Under the pieces are notes generated by a model. It was given only the letters and a program-made list of their open reading frames with translations, made no database searches and had not been told where the DNA came from. A program made the translations under genes and the position numbers. 39,180 nucleotides of DNA. Source: Cytophagales bacterium (GTDB lineage Bacteria > Bacteroidota > Bacteroidia > Cytophagales > Cyclobacteriaceae). The DNA is taken from the NCBI GenBank assembly GCA_013298505.1, contig JAAFHY010000022.1:1-39180 (forward strand), given 5' to 3'. This document shows, one piece after another, positions 1-8,810 of the stretch; positions within the stretch are counted from its first letter, which is position 1, and each line of letters starts with the position of its first letter.

Positions 1-722
1 AATTCGATCGCGTATGGTTTGCCTACAACGAAGAAGAATATGTATTAAGAAATGTTTCGCTCCAGGTAAAATCAGGCGAAACCATCGCGCTAGTTGGTGC
101 GACCGGGGCGGGTAAATCATCGATCATCAATCTACTCAACCGATTTTATGAAATAAACAAAGGCTCTATTTTGGTGGACGGTGTAGATATAAAAGAGTTT
201 AACCTAACGGCTCTGCGCAAAAACATTGGCGTGGTTTTACAAGATGTGTTTCTTTTTAGCGATACCATCCGAAACAACATTACCCTCGGCAACTCCGAAG
301 TTACCGATGCGATGATCATGCATGCAGCCGACTTGGTGGGAGCCAAGAAATTTATTGAGCGATTGCCCGGTGGGTTGAATTATAATGTGATGGAGCGTGG
401 CGCAACATTATCGGTTGGACAACGCCAATTACTTTCGTTTATCAGAGCCATGGTATACGATCCTAAAATATTAGTGTTAGATGAGGCTACCTCATCGGTA
501 GATACTGAAACAGAAGAAATGATCCAGCATGCTATTTCTAAAATGATGGTCAACCGTACCTCAATTGTAATCGCTCACCGCCTTTCAACCATCCAAAAAG
601 CAGATACGATAATTGTGCTCGATAAAGGAGAGATCAAAGAGTCGGGTAGTCATCAAGAACTGCTCGCTCATGCTGGTTTTTACGCTCAACTTCATAAAAT
701 GCAGTATAAAGAAGTTATTTAG
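1..722 (+). CDS. ABC exporter ATP-binding domain (C-terminal part, 5' end outside window)
   Basis: The reading frame is open from base 3 and gives the last 239 residues of an ABC transporter. Visible in order are Walker A (GATGAGKSS, about residue 33), the Q-loop region ([11 protein letters not shown]), the signature LSVGQRQ, Walker B ending in DEATSSVD and the H-loop IAHRLST. This set is typical of type I exporters of the MsbA/multidrug family, in which a six-helix membrane domain precedes the nucleotide-binding domain; that part would lie to the left of the window. The signature has V where most family members have G (LSVGQ instead of LSGGQ), which is common in one half of heterodimeric exporters. 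The substrate cannot be told from this fragment. Confidence 0.93.
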   Translation, partial: FDRVWFAYNEEEYVLRNVSLQVKSGETIALVGATGAGKSSIINLLNRFYEINKGSILVDGVDIKEFNLTALRKNIGVVLQDVFLFSDTIRNNITLGNSEVTDAMIMHAADLVGAKKFIERLPGGLNYNVMERGATLSVGQRQLLSFIRAMVYDPKILVLDEATSSVDTETEEMIQHAISKMMVNRTSIVIAHRLSTIQKADTIIVLDKGEIKESGSHQELLAHAGFYAQLHKMQYKEVI

Positions 723-752
723 CATCGGTTAAACTAGTAGCTGCAAAAGAGT

Positions 753-760
753 TATATTTG
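753..760 (+). promoter_or_regulatory. Bacteroidetes -7 promoter element (TATATTTG)
   Basis: TATATTTG matches the TAnnTTTG element used by the primary sigma factor of Bacteroidetes. It ends only five bases before the ATG at 766, so the transcript would have a very short leader or none. I see no clear TTTG element at the usual spacing upstream. Confidence 0.5.
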
Positions 761-765
761 CTCTA

Positions 766-1473
766 ATGCCTCAACTTAAAACCGTATTTGCTATTGCTCT
801 TGTGCTGATTTTGTCAGAGCAAATGACTTTTGCGCAGGTAAGAAAAAGCGCGCGAAGTGCGAGCTATGGGATGCCACGCGTTTCCAGGAGCAAGGCAATT
901 ATCATGTGTCCTATTTTTGAAGAGAGCAAATATCCCTATCAGGGGATAGGGCTCAAGGTGGGCGACCCTTTTGCACTAACCTATAAATTTTACCCTAGCA
1001 AGCATTGGGCATTGGTAGTAGATTTAGGGACAACAGCAAGTGGGCTTTACAGTACTTATTACCGCGGGATTTTTGCCAGCTACCTGCCCGATACATTGGG
1101 CAGCAACCAAGCTATCAAATATGCCACACACCTAATCTCGGCTGATTGGCACTTGGAATCAAAGTTCTTGTACCAATGGGATGCCGAAAACATTTCAAAA
1201 GGCCTTCAGCTTTACGCAGGGCTGGGTTGGCAGTGGAGAAACGCTAATATTCAATACGACTTCGTTCGCGAATTTGATAGAACCGAGAGTAGGTTTGAGC
1301 GATTTAAAACAGTGCGTTTTACCTACGGAGTGGTGGCCGTAGTCGGCTTTGAATATTCTTATTTTACGTTGCCTGTTTCTGCTTTTATAGAAGCAGAATT
1401 ATTTGTTGATGCCTTTGTCGATCCTGGCTACCAACGCTTTCAAGGTGGCGTAGGCTTGCGGTATATTTTTTAG
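766..1473 (+). CDS. Secreted hypothetical protein, probably outer-membrane beta-barrel
   Basis: This 235-residue protein begins with a clear signal peptide (a basic start, a hydrophobic stretch VFAIALVLILSE, and an A-Q junction near residue 24). The rest is rich in alternating aromatic and polar residues and ends in a phenylalanine (LRYIF), as many outer-membrane barrels do. I do not recognise a named family. The ATG at 766 is preceded by a Bacteroidetes-type promoter element. The gene stands alone between the ABC exporter and a convergent nucleotide-sugar pair, which gives no hint about its role. It may be a small porin-like or surface-exposed barrel, but no function is assigned. Confidence 0.7.
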   Translation: MPQLKTVFAIALVLILSEQMTFAQVRKSARSASYGMPRVSRSKAIIMCPIFEESKYPYQGIGLKVGDPFALTYKFYPSKHWALVVDLGTTASGLYSTYYRGIFASYLPDTLGSNQAIKYATHLISADWHLESKFLYQWDAENISKGLQLYAGLGWQWRNANIQYDFVREFDRTESRFERFKTVRFTYGVVAVVGFEYSYFTLPVSAFIEAELFVDAFVDPGYQRFQGGVGLRYIF

Positions 1474-1487
1474 AGCGCATCCTTCAA

Positions 1488-2474
1488 CTATTTGTTATAA
1501 CTATCAAAACTCTTGTGGTCTCTTTGATAGAGTACTTCTTGCGGAAGGGATTTAAAGTATTGGTAAGTAATTTTTAATCCCTCTGCCCTCGAAACTTTTG
1601 GCTCCCAATCCAAAATTTCTTTCGCCTTTGTAATGTCAGGCTGGCGTTGTTTTGGATCATCTTTCGGCAGTGGATTATAAATTACTTTTTGTGTTGTGCC
1701 CGTTAGCTTAATGATCTCTTCGGCAAAATCTCCAATAGTAATTTCATTCGGGTTGCCAATATTTACAGGTTGTGCATAGTCGGATAAGAGTAACCGATAA
1801 ATGCCTTCTACTAAATCATCAACAAAGCAAAATGAACGGGTCTGTGAACCATCTCCAAATACAGTGAGGTCTTCGCCTCTTAAAGCTTGACCGATAAAAG
1901 CAGGCAGCACACGTCCATCGTTCAGGCGCATGCGCGGACCGTAGGTATTAAATATTCGAACGATGCGAGTTTCCAATCCATGAAAAGTATGGTAAGCCAT
2001 TGTGATGGCCTCTTGAAAGCGCTTGGCCTCATCATAAACGCCACGTGGCCCCACGGTATTTACATTGCCATAGTATTCTTCTGTTTGTGGATGCACGGTT
2101 GGGTCACCGTATACCTCAGAGGTAGATGCAATAATTATTCTTGCTTTTTTGGCTCGGGCCAAACCCAATAAATTATGCGTACCGAGCGAGCCAACCTTTA
2201 ATGTTTGAATCGGGATTTTTAAATAATCGATTGGGCTTGCGGGCGAGGCAAAGTGCAAAATGTAATGAAGTTCACCAGGCACATGCACAAATTTAGAAAC
2301 ATCGTGATGGTAAAATTCAAAATCAGGTAGTTTAAAAAGATGCTCAATATTTCTAAGGTCTCCCGTAATAAGGTTATCCATGGCAATCACGTGATACCCT
2401 TCTTTGATAAACCGATCGCATAGGTGCGAACCTAAAAAGCCTGCGCCCCCTGTAATAAGAACTCGTTTCTTCAT
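1488..2474 (-). CDS. uxs: UDP-glucuronate decarboxylase (UDP-xylose synthase)
   Basis: This 328-residue protein is an extended short-chain dehydrogenase. It has the N-terminal NAD-binding motif [10 protein letters not shown], the active-site STSEVYGDP stretch, and the catalytic YDEAK (Tyr and Lys). The downstream part ([14 protein letters not shown], then [14 protein letters not shown]) is characteristic of the UDP-glucuronate decarboxylase branch. The enzyme converts UDP-glucuronate to UDP-xylose in the cytoplasm. It lies 19 bases downstream of a UDP-glucose dehydrogenase gene on the same strand, which makes its substrate, so the pair forms a complete route from UDP-glucose to UDP-xylose. 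A related NAD-dependent epimerase activity cannot be excluded, but the neighbour strongly favours this call. Confidence 0.9.
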   Translation of the reverse strand: MKKRVLITGGAGFLGSHLCDRFIKEGYHVIAMDNLITGDLRNIEHLFKLPDFEFYHHDVSKFVHVPGELHYILHFASPASPIDYLKIPIQTLKVGSLGTHNLLGLARAKKARIIIASTSEVYGDPTVHPQTEEYYGNVNTVGPRGVYDEAKRFQEAITMAYHTFHGLETRIVRIFNTYGPRMRLNDGRVLPAFIGQALRGEDLTVFGDGSQTRSFCFVDDLVEGIYRLLLSDYAQPVNIGNPNEITIGDFAEEIIKLTGTTQKVIYNPLPKDDPKQRQPDITKAKEILDWEPKVSRAEGLKITYQYFKSLPQEVLYQRDHKSFDSYNK

Positions 2475-2493
2475 GTGTTGATTGATTTAAAAA

Positions 2494-3810
2494 TCACTTA
2501 CTGTAAATGGTTTCTCGGCCGATGCTAAAATACGTGAAGCCTAACTCTTTCATCAGCGCGAGATCGTATAAGTTGCGGCCATCAAAGATTACCTTTCTTT
2601 TTAGAATAGAAGAAAGTTTTTCAAAATCGGGAGCTCTAAATTCTGGCCATTCGGTAGCAATAAAAATGGCATCTGCATTTTCGGCAGCTTGATAGGGAGT
2701 TTCAAAGTAGCTGATCTTATCACCTAGATATCGTCTTACATTCGGCATCGATTCGGGATCGTGTGCTTGAATAATCGCACCTGCCTGCAACAAAGCTTCG
2801 ATGTTATAAAGCGATGGTGCTTCTCGAATGTCGTCTGTATGTGGTTTGAAAGACAGCCCCCAAAACGCAAAAACTTTTCCTTTGATATCTCCATTAAAGT
2901 AATCGAGGATGCGAGCGATCAGTTTTGTTTTCTGTTTTTCGTTCACCTCCATCACAGCCTTTAAGATTTTAAAATCGTAGTTGGCATTAGAAGAAGATTT
3001 TTCAAGCGCTTGAACATCTTTTGGGAAGCAACTTCCTCCATAGCCAATTCCAGGAAACAAAAATCGCTTTCCAATTCGGCTATCTGTTCCAATTCCTTTT
3101 CTTACTGCATCCACATCGGCACCTAGCAATTCGCATAGATTGGCAATCTCGTTCATAAACGAAATCTTAGCTGCCAAAAATGAATTGGCCGCATACTTGG
3201 TAAGCTCGGCCGATTTCTCGTCCATAAAAACCAACGGGTTTCCTTGTCGCACAAAGGGCGCATACAAGGTTTCCATCACTTTGCGTGCTTGAGAAGACGC
3301 AGTGCCTATCACTACACGTTCGGGTTTCATAAAATCTTCTACCGCAACTCCTTCGCGCAAAAACTCTGGGTTAGAGACAACGTCAAAAGAGACCTTGGCA
3401 TGTAGGGCAATCTTTGACCTTACTTTTTCTGCAGTGCCTACGGGTACTGTGCTCTTGTCTACTATAACGGTATAGTCTTTTAGCAATAGTCCCAATTGCT
3501 CCGATACACCAAGTATGTATTTTAGATCGGCAGAGCCATCTTCTCCAGGTGGTGTGGGAAGCGCCAAGAAAATGATCTTTGCATCTTTGATACCCTCCTC
3601 TAAACTGTTGGTAAAAAATAGCCTGCCCTGTTTAATGTTACGCTCAAAAATCAATTCGAGGCCCGGTTCGTAAATAGTTACTTTGCCACCTTTCAGTTTT
3701 TCTATTTTGGCTTTGTCAACATCAATGCAGGTAACCGTATTGCCTGTTTCCGCAAAACAGGTTCCAGTGACCAACCCAACATATCCTGTTCCCACTACAG
3801 CTATTTTCAT
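2494..3810 (-). CDS. ugd: UDP-glucose 6-dehydrogenase
   Basis: This 438-residue protein has the Rossmann motif GTGYVGLVTGTCFAE at its N-terminus, the STVPVGTAEK segment, and the catalytic cysteine in GGSCFPKD near residue 260. Length and motif order match the UDP-glucose/GDP-mannose dehydrogenase family. It oxidises UDP-glucose to UDP-glucuronate with two NAD+. It is the first gene of a two-gene minus-strand unit with the downstream UDP-xylose synthase. A promoter element lies about 62 bases before the ATG. The product feeds glycan synthesis and may serve the glycosyltransferase cluster at 27.7-33.1 kb. Confidence 0.95.
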   Translation of the reverse strand: MKIAVVGTGYVGLVTGTCFAETGNTVTCIDVDKAKIEKLKGGKVTIYEPGLELIFERNIKQGRLFFTNSLEEGIKDAKIIFLALPTPPGEDGSADLKYILGVSEQLGLLLKDYTVIVDKSTVPVGTAEKVRSKIALHAKVSFDVVSNPEFLREGVAVEDFMKPERVVIGTASSQARKVMETLYAPFVRQGNPLVFMDEKSAELTKYAANSFLAAKISFMNEIANLCELLGADVDAVRKGIGTDSRIGKRFLFPGIGYGGSCFPKDVQALEKSSSNANYDFKILKAVMEVNEKQKTKLIARILDYFNGDIKGKVFAFWGLSFKPHTDDIREAPSLYNIEALLQAGAIIQAHDPESMPNVRRYLGDKISYFETPYQAAENADAIFIATEWPEFRAPDFEKLSSILKRKVIFDGRNLYDLALMKELGFTYFSIGRETIYSK

Positions 3811-3872
3811 AATCTGGCTTATTTAGTTTCGTTTGACTTTCCGAGTCTCAACGCTAATTTTTTCTTAGGCCG

Positions 3873-3880
3873 CAAAAATA
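3873..3880 (-). promoter_or_regulatory. Bacteroidetes -7 promoter element upstream of ugd
   Basis: Read on the minus strand the bases are TATTTTTG, a match to TAnnTTTG, 62 bases before the ugd start codon. No good TTTG box is seen at the expected distance, so this is a half-match. Confidence 0.4.
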
Positions 3881-3938
3881 CCCTTTTTGAGCAGGAATTT
3901 AAGTTAAAACAACGCGCTTCAACACAAACTAACACTCG

Positions 3939-3969
3939 TTTGGATATTCAGTTCTAAACTGTAATTTTG
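3939..3969 (+). promoter_or_regulatory. Bacteroidetes promoter (TTTG, 19 bases, TAATTTTG)
   Basis: TTTG at 3939-3942 is followed after 19 bases by TAATTTTG at 3962-3969. Both boxes and the spacing fit the Bacteroidetes primary sigma factor consensus. The element lies 22 bases before the ATG of the acyl-CoA dehydrogenase at 3992. Confidence 0.7.
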
Positions 3970-3991
3970 AGGCTCTTTAAAAAACCCAATC

Positions 3992-5161
3992 ATGGAAGTA
4001 CAAACGCAATCATCGGTAGGCATCAACTTTTCAGAATCAGAAAATCAACGTTTGATCAAAGATATGATTCGCGACTTTGGGGCTAAGGAGATTAAGCCAT
4101 ATATGATGGAGTGGGATGAAGCCCAACACTTCCCAATTGAGCTTTTCAAGAAACTTGGAGACTTAGGCCTAATGGGAGTGCTGGTTCCTACAGAGTATGG
4201 AGGATCTGGATTTGGCTATACGGAGTATGTAACGGCAATTTTAGAGTTGGCCAAAATAGATGGATCGGTAGGCCTTTCTATGGCAGCTCACAATTCGTTA
4301 TGCACGGGTCATATCCTTCAATTTGCCTCGAAAGAGCAAAAGCAAAAATATTTACCCAAGTTAGCAACCTGCGAATGGCTAGGTGCTTGGGGCTTAACAG
4401 AGCCAAACACAGGGTCGGATGCCGGAAATATGCGAACGGTAGCTGTTAAAGACGGAGACTATTATATTTTGAACGGAGCAAAAAATTTCATCACACATGG
4501 AAAATCGGGTGATGTGGCTGTGGTAATTGCCCGGACTGGCGAGGTTGGCGATTCGCACGGAATGAGTGCATTTATTGTAGAGCGTGGCACTACGGGATTT
4601 TCGGCAGGCAAGAAAGAAAACAAGTTGGGTATGAGGGCGTCAGAAACGGCAGAAATGATCTTTATGGACTGCAAAATCCATAAAAGCCAGCTAATCGGTA
4701 AAGAAGGGGACGGGTTTGTGCAATCATTAAAAATATTAGACGGGGGCAGAATATCAATAGCAGCTCTTAGCTTGGGCATTGCCGAGGGAGCGTTTGAAGC
4801 TGCTCTGCATTATTCTAAAGAAAGGCATCAATTCAACCAGCCAATTTCCAGTTTTCAAGGGATATCCTTTAAGCTAGCCGATATGGCCACCAAAGTTGAG
4901 GCTGCTAAATTACTTACTTTTAATGCAGCCGACCTTAAAAACAAAGGCAAAAGCGTAAACAAAGAATCGGCTATGGCAAAGCTTTATGCCTCGGAGATTG
5001 CCGTAGAGATTGCCAATGATGGGGTTCAAATTTTTGGCGGATACGGGTATACCAAAGATTTCCCTGCCGAGAAATACTACCGAGATGCCAAGCTATGTAC
5101 CATTGGCGAGGGCACTTCCGAAATACAAAAATTGGTAATCTCACGATCTATTTTAAAATAA
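3992..5161 (+). CDS. Acyl-CoA dehydrogenase
   Basis: This 389-residue flavoprotein has the full acyl-CoA dehydrogenase layout: an N-terminal helical domain, the middle beta domain with [13 protein letters not shown] (FAD and substrate contacts), and the C-terminal helical domain with [34 protein letters not shown] and the catalytic glutamate in [10 protein letters not shown]. It catalyses the first, alpha-beta dehydrogenation step of fatty-acid or branched-chain acyl-CoA breakdown. Length is normal. It has its own strong promoter and is followed by rpsU, which also has its own. A second paralogue lies at 33466-34605. Chain-length preference cannot be read reliably from the sequence. Confidence 0.94.
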   Translation: MEVQTQSSVGINFSESENQRLIKDMIRDFGAKEIKPYMMEWDEAQHFPIELFKKLGDLGLMGVLVPTEYGGSGFGYTEYVTAILELAKIDGSVGLSMAAHNSLCTGHILQFASKEQKQKYLPKLATCEWLGAWGLTEPNTGSDAGNMRTVAVKDGDYYILNGAKNFITHGKSGDVAVVIARTGEVGDSHGMSAFIVERGTTGFSAGKKENKLGMRASETAEMIFMDCKIHKSQLIGKEGDGFVQSLKILDGGRISIAALSLGIAEGAFEAALHYSKERHQFNQPISSFQGISFKLADMATKVEAAKLLTFNAADLKNKGKSVNKESAMAKLYASEIAVEIANDGVQIFGGYGYTKDFPAEKYYRDAKLCTIGEGTSEIQKLVISRSILK

Positions 5162-5164
5162 CGC

Positions 5165-5196
5165 TTGCGAATTTGAGGCTTGTTCGGCTATATTTG
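5165..5196 (+). promoter_or_regulatory. rpsU promoter (TTG, 21 bases, TATATTTG)
   Basis: TTG at 5165-5167 and TATATTTG at 5189-5196 are 21 bases apart and match the Bacteroidetes promoter pattern. The -7 box ends 19 bases before the ATG of rpsU. The upstream box overlaps the end of the previous gene's tail region. Confidence 0.6.
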
Positions 5197-5215
5197 CAGC
5201 CCAAACAAAATAAAG

Positions 5216-5407
5216 ATGCTGATTATCAACATTAAAGAGAACGAATCAATCGACAAGGCGCTAAAGCGTTTCAAAAAGAAATTTGAAAAAACAGGTGTTT
5301 TGAAGGCACTAAGATCGAGAACTTCGTTCACCAAGCCTTCTGTAAAAAGAAGAAGCGAAATTATCCACGCCTCGTACAAGCAAAAGATGTACGGAGGAGA
5401 CAATTAA
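5216..5407 (+). CDS. rpsU: 30S ribosomal protein S21
   Basis: This 63-residue very basic protein matches S21: it begins MLIINIKENESIDKALKRFK and continues with a KFEKTGVLKALRSR stretch and a lysine/arginine-rich helix. S21 binds the small ribosomal subunit near the 16S rRNA 3' end; in Bacteroidetes it belongs to the group of proteins that affect access to the anti-Shine-Dalgarno sequence. I chose the ATG at 5216 because an upstream in-frame start would place the promoter box inside the gene and add residues foreign to S21. A strong intrinsic terminator follows 24 bases after the stop, so it is a single-gene transcript. Confidence 0.95.
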   Translation: MLIINIKENESIDKALKRFKKKFEKTGVLKALRSRTSFTKPSVKRRSEIIHASYKQKMYGGDN

Positions 5408-5431
5408 ACAAGTAACCTAATATTATAAAAC

Positions 5432-5469
5432 AATCCCCTTGTCACTTAGATGGCAAGGGGATTTTTTTT
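5432..5469 (+). terminator. Intrinsic terminator after rpsU
   Basis: A perfect 10-base stem (AATCCCCTTG at 5432-5441, CAAGGGGATT at 5454-5463) is followed by an unbroken run of T to 5469. It ends the rpsU transcript and lies before the true start of the recombinase gene. Confidence 0.9.
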
Positions 5470-5507
5470 ATATTCGACTCAACAGAGCGGATGTTTGGGC
5501 CTGTGAA

Positions 5508-6389
5508 ATGGTAGACTCATTCTTAAAATATCTTCAATTCGAGAAAAGGTATAGCCCCAAAACGGTTATCTCCTACGAAACAGACCTTCGGCAATTGGAA
5601 GATTTCTTAGCTCGTCAATTCGATGGCGCAAAAGCAAATGAAGCAAGCTATGGACTCATCAGATCGTGGATCGTCCAATTAGTTGAGCAAAAATTAGGTG
5701 CTACTTCGGTCAATAGAAAAATTGCATGTCTGCGATCGTACTATAAATTCTTGATGCGTCAGGGTATGTTGGAAAAAGACCCTATGCAAAAAATTAAGAT
5801 ACTGAAGTCGCCTAAAAAGCTCCCTCATTTTGTTAAGGAGACCGATACAATTAAGCTATTGGATAACGTTATTTTCCCGCAAGGCCATGAAGGGTTGAGA
5901 GATCAATTGATTTTAGAACTGTTTTATGGAACTGGCATGCGACTCTCAGAGCTTATCCATTTAAAGGAAAATAATATTAATACTAGTGATCGCACGTTGC
6001 GCGTACTTGGCAAGCGAAACAAAGAAAGGGTTATACCTTTTACTAATCAGCTTGGCAGCCTTATAAAAAATTATATTGTTGTACGCAATAAAGAAATTGC
6101 AAGAAGCAATCATGGCTATTTGTTACTAACAGATGCTGGCGAACAATTGTATCCGGTGTTAGTAAATCGGGTTGTTAAAAAGTACATGAAGTTATTTACC
6201 AGCGTAGAGAAAAAAAGCCCCCACGTACTAAGGCACACCTATGCTACTCACTTGCTAGACAACGGAGCCGAAATTAATGCCGTAAAAGACTTGCTAGGCC
6301 ACAGCAGTTTAGCCGCTACGCAAGTGTATACCCACAACTCGATCGAAAAACTGAAAAAGGTTTTTGAGCAGGCACACCCTAAAGCATGA
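5508..6389 (+). CDS. xerC: Tyrosine recombinase of the XerC/XerD family
   Basis: The protein is 293 residues from the ATG at 5508. It has the N-terminal SAM-like DNA-binding domain (FLKYLQFEKRYSPKTVISY) and a C-terminal catalytic domain. The catalytic residues are visible: Arg in GTGMRLSEL (about residue 145), Lys in GKRNKERVIPF, HxLR in SPHVLRHTYATHLL, His in LLGHSSLAATQVY, and the nucleophile Tyr at about 274. Xer recombinases resolve chromosome dimers at dif before division. The order rpsU, xer, hibernation factor is common in Bacteroidetes, which supports a housekeeping role rather than a mobile-element integrase. Whether it is XerC or XerD cannot be decided here. Confidence 0.9.
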   Translation: MVDSFLKYLQFEKRYSPKTVISYETDLRQLEDFLARQFDGAKANEASYGLIRSWIVQLVEQKLGATSVNRKIACLRSYYKFLMRQGMLEKDPMQKIKILKSPKKLPHFVKETDTIKLLDNVIFPQGHEGLRDQLILELFYGTGMRLSELIHLKENNINTSDRTLRVLGKRNKERVIPFTNQLGSLIKNYIVVRNKEIARSNHGYLLLTDAGEQLYPVLVNRVVKKYMKLFTSVEKKSPHVLRHTYATHLLDNGAEINAVKDLLGHSSLAATQVYTHNSIEKLKKVFEQAHPKA

Positions 6390-6434
6390 ATTACCGTTTA
6401 CTCTATATGTTCAACTTTTAAATTCTAATGTGTT

Positions 6435-6725
6435 ATGAAACTACAAGTTCACTCCATTCACTTCGATGCCGACAGCAAATTGGTTGAGTTCATTCAAAAA
6501 AAAGTTGACAAACTAGAAACGTTTTATGACCGTGTAGTTGACGGTGAAGTTTTTCTGCGGATCAACAATGAAGGTATAGAAAACAAAACGGTCGAGATCC
6601 GAGTAAAAGTGCCGGGCAACCAACTGTTTGCCAAAGAGCAAGCTAAGTCGTTTGAAGCAGCGACCGACTTAGCGACCGAGGCACTTAAAAATCAATTGAA
6701 AAAGTTTAAGGAAAAAACGAAGTAG
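6435..6725 (+). CDS. hpf: Ribosome hibernation-promoting factor, short form (HPF/RaiA)
   Basis: This 96-residue protein has the beta-alpha-beta-beta-beta-alpha pattern of the sigma-54 modulation/S30AE family. It starts MKLQVHSIHFDADSKLVEFIQKK, followed by VEIRVKVPGNQLFAKEQAKSFEAATDLA and a basic C-terminus ending KKFKEKTK. Members bind between the head and body of the 30S subunit and hold 70S ribosomes inactive during slow growth. The length is that of the short form, without the C-terminal dimerisation domain of long HPF. It lies 45 bases after the recombinase, probably in one transcript, and is followed by a strong hairpin. Confidence 0.93.
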   Translation: MKLQVHSIHFDADSKLVEFIQKKVDKLETFYDRVVDGEVFLRINNEGIENKTVEIRVKVPGNQLFAKEQAKSFEAATDLATEALKNQLKKFKEKTK

Positions 6726-6749
6726 CCATTTTTGATAAAGTAAGTTTAT

Positions 6750-6795
6750 GGCCGAATAAGACCAATTTACTGAGTCTTATTCGGCCCGTTTATTT
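6750..6795 (+). terminator. Strong hairpin, likely terminator of the xer-hpf unit
   Basis: A perfect 13-base stem (GGCCGAATAAGAC at 6750-6762, its complement at 6774-6786) with an 11-base loop lies 24 bases after the hpf stop. The T tract after it is weak (CGTTTATTTGG), so termination efficiency is uncertain. Confidence 0.7.
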
Positions 6796-6831
6796 GGCCA
6801 AAGCGTAATTTTAGCATAACTCAAAAAAAGC

Positions 6832-6839
6832 TATTTTTG
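6832..6839 (+). promoter_or_regulatory. Bacteroidetes -7 element upstream of the BamA-like gene
   Basis: TATTTTTG matches TAnnTTTG and lies 29 bases before the ATG at 6869. The expected upstream TTTG box is not convincing. Confidence 0.4.
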
Positions 6840-6868
6840 CCAGTCTTTTAACTACCTGGCTTAACCTA

Positions 6869-8026
6869 ATGTACTCGCTTACAAGAGCTCTTTTTTTTAT
6901 TTCATTTTTTGCGGCCCTAAACCTGTGTAGTTACAGTCAAAATCAAGAATCTACTCATACTCAAGAGCCAAATTTTTTTACCAAGAAAGACTCGGCAAAA
7001 CATACGCATAAAAATAAACTGCTAGTGGTACCCATCGTGGCCTTATCAACAGAAACCAGTTGGGTTTTTGGTGCTGGAAGTTTTTATGTTTTTAAAACGG
7101 CCAAGCACGATTCGGCACTGCGTGTCTCTTCGTTGCCTTGCGGGTTTTTGTACACGCTAAACAATCAAATTTTAATTGCCGTTGGCGCTAATATTTTTCT
7201 TCCCAAAGAAAAGTATAACATCCGCTTTGAAAACACATTTAGCAAATATCCCGATCGGTTTTGGGGCATCGGAAACAATACCGATAGCAGAGAAAAAAAA
7301 TATGAAAACTATACGTTCACACAATTTTACATTAATCCACAAATTTATAGAAGGGTAAAAGGCGATTTGTTTCTGGGCGTTGGGGTAGATTTTCAACGTG
7401 TGTTTAATATTCAATACGAAGCTGGCGGCTACTTCACTCAGGATAATGTGTTGGGTGTTACCGATAAATCTTCGTACACCGTTTTCGGAACGAGTTTTAT
7501 CATAAACTATGATTCGCGAAAACATGCTTACGTGCCCAATAAGGGAGAACTATTCCGAATGAGGTTTACCAATTTTGCCGAAAGTTTAGGCAGTGATTAT
7601 AGTTTTCAGCAAATGGAAATCGACTATCGGAAATTCATACCCATTACTAAGCGTAGCGTGTTGGCCATACAAAGTCTGAGTTTGTTTAATTTTGGAAATG
7701 TGCCTTACCGAAATTTGGGCGTATTGGGTGGCAATAATATTATGAGAGGTTATTTTATGGGGCGTTACCGCGATCTTAAGTTTTCAGCAGTACAAGCTGA
7801 GTATCGTTTTCCTGTAAAAGGAATTTTTGGCGGTGCGGCTTTTGTAAGTACAGGACAGGTTGGCAATCGGTTTGGTGAGTTTGGATTTGAGAAATTAAAA
7901 ATCTCGTACGGGGCAGGTGTGCGAGCAACCATTTTTAAACAAGATAAACTGAACTTACGGTTTGATGTTGCCACTAATCCATCAGGCGTACTTAATTATT
8001 ACGTTTTAGTAGCCGAATCATTTTAA
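6869..8026 (+). CDS. BamA/Omp85-type outer-membrane beta-barrel (D15 surface antigen family)
   Basis: This 385-residue protein has a signal peptide (RALFFISFFAALNLCSYSQ) followed by a short linker and then an Omp85-like C-terminal barrel. Typical features are the first strands (VVPIVALSTETSWVFGAGSFYVF), the NYDSRKHAYVPNKGELFRM strand pair, LGGNNIMRGYFMGRYRD near residue 290, which resembles the conserved RGY/loop 6 region, and a phenylalanine at the C-terminus. There are no POTRA domains, so it is a short Omp85-like protein rather than BamA itself. It ends three bases before lgt and is probably co-transcribed with it. Its substrate or role is not known. Confidence 0.8.
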   Translation: MYSLTRALFFISFFAALNLCSYSQNQESTHTQEPNFFTKKDSAKHTHKNKLLVVPIVALSTETSWVFGAGSFYVFKTAKHDSALRVSSLPCGFLYTLNNQILIAVGANIFLPKEKYNIRFENTFSKYPDRFWGIGNNTDSREKKYENYTFTQFYINPQIYRRVKGDLFLGVGVDFQRVFNIQYEAGGYFTQDNVLGVTDKSSYTVFGTSFIINYDSRKHAYVPNKGELFRMRFTNFAESLGSDYSFQQMEIDYRKFIPITKRSVLAIQSLSLFNFGNVPYRNLGVLGGNNIMRGYFMGRYRDLKFSAVQAEYRFPVKGIFGGAAFVSTGQVGNRFGEFGFEKLKISYGAGVRATIFKQDKLNLRFDVATNPSGVLNYYVLVAESF

Positions 8027-8029
8027 GTC

Positions 8030-8806
8030 ATGCATCCCATTCTTTTTGAATTCGGATCCTTTACTATTCATACCTACGGCTTTTGCATTGCGCTTGGGGC
8101 GGTGCTTGGTGGACTCTATATGTGGAGGCAAGGCATGAAGCAATACGGTTGGTCGTTCGATCAGGCCAACACACTTTTTGTATTGTTGATTATAGCGGGT
8201 GTGGTAGGAGGGAAGCTTTTTCTTTTGTTTGAAAATCCTTCGATCTATTTGAGCAAGCCTTCAAAATTATTTTCCGGAAGTGGATTTGTATTTTACGGGT
8301 CGTTACTAACAGCCATACCGGTGATGCTTTGGTATTTCAAGAAAAACAAACTGCCTGTGGCGGGCATGTTAGATATCATGGCGGTGGTTACTTGTATTGT
8401 TCACGGCTTTGGGCGCATCGGCTGTTTCAACGCGGGCTGTTGTTATGGTTTACCTACCGATCATTTTTTGAGTGTAACGTTCACAGACAAAACATGCCAA
8501 GCCAATCCATTGAACACACCCTTGTACCCCACGCAGTTGTACGAAGCGGTTTTGATTTTTGGAATTCTACTGTTCATTCTCATCCACAAGAGGTATAAAA
8601 AATTTGATGGGCAACAGTTTTTACTTTACCTGATTCTCTATGCGATTGGCAGAAGTTTTTTGGAAACGCTGCGCGGTGATTTAGATAGGGGTTTTATAAT
8701 TGGCGATTGGCTATCGAATTCGCAGTTCATATCGCTTTTGGTAATTCTCGGGGCAATTTATTTCTATGTTAAGTTAAATAGAAAAGCTATCTTGACTAAA
8801 CGTTGA
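8030..8806 (+). CDS. lgt: Prolipoprotein diacylglyceryl transferase
   Basis: This 258-residue integral membrane protein has about seven hydrophobic segments. The Lgt signature is present as HGFGRIGCFNAGCCYG near residues 125-140, and a second conserved part is YPTQLYEA, followed by YAIGRSFLETLRGD. Lgt moves a diacylglyceryl group from phosphatidylglycerol to the lipobox cysteine of lipoprotein precursors, the first step of lipoprotein maturation in the inner membrane. The signature carries the C-F-N-A-G-C-C variant instead of the N-F-N-G-E form of enterobacteria; I have seen the variant in Bacteroidetes and related groups. The gene sits between an outer-membrane barrel and a small membrane-anchored protein, tightly spaced on both sides. 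Confidence 0.93.
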   Translation: MHPILFEFGSFTIHTYGFCIALGAVLGGLYMWRQGMKQYGWSFDQANTLFVLLIIAGVVGGKLFLLFENPSIYLSKPSKLFSGSGFVFYGSLLTAIPVMLWYFKKNKLPVAGMLDIMAVVTCIVHGFGRIGCFNAGCCYGLPTDHFLSVTFTDKTCQANPLNTPLYPTQLYEAVLIFGILLFILIHKRYKKFDGQQFLLYLILYAIGRSFLETLRGDLDRGFIIGDWLSNSQFISLLVILGAIYFYVKLNRKAILTKR

Positions 8807-8810
8807 CTAT

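Noticed and set aside
5508-6389. Xer recombinase as integrase of the 10-16 kb island
   Set aside because: It lies 4 kb away in a housekeeping setting (rpsU, hibernation factor) and has the length and motifs of a chromosomal Xer protein.
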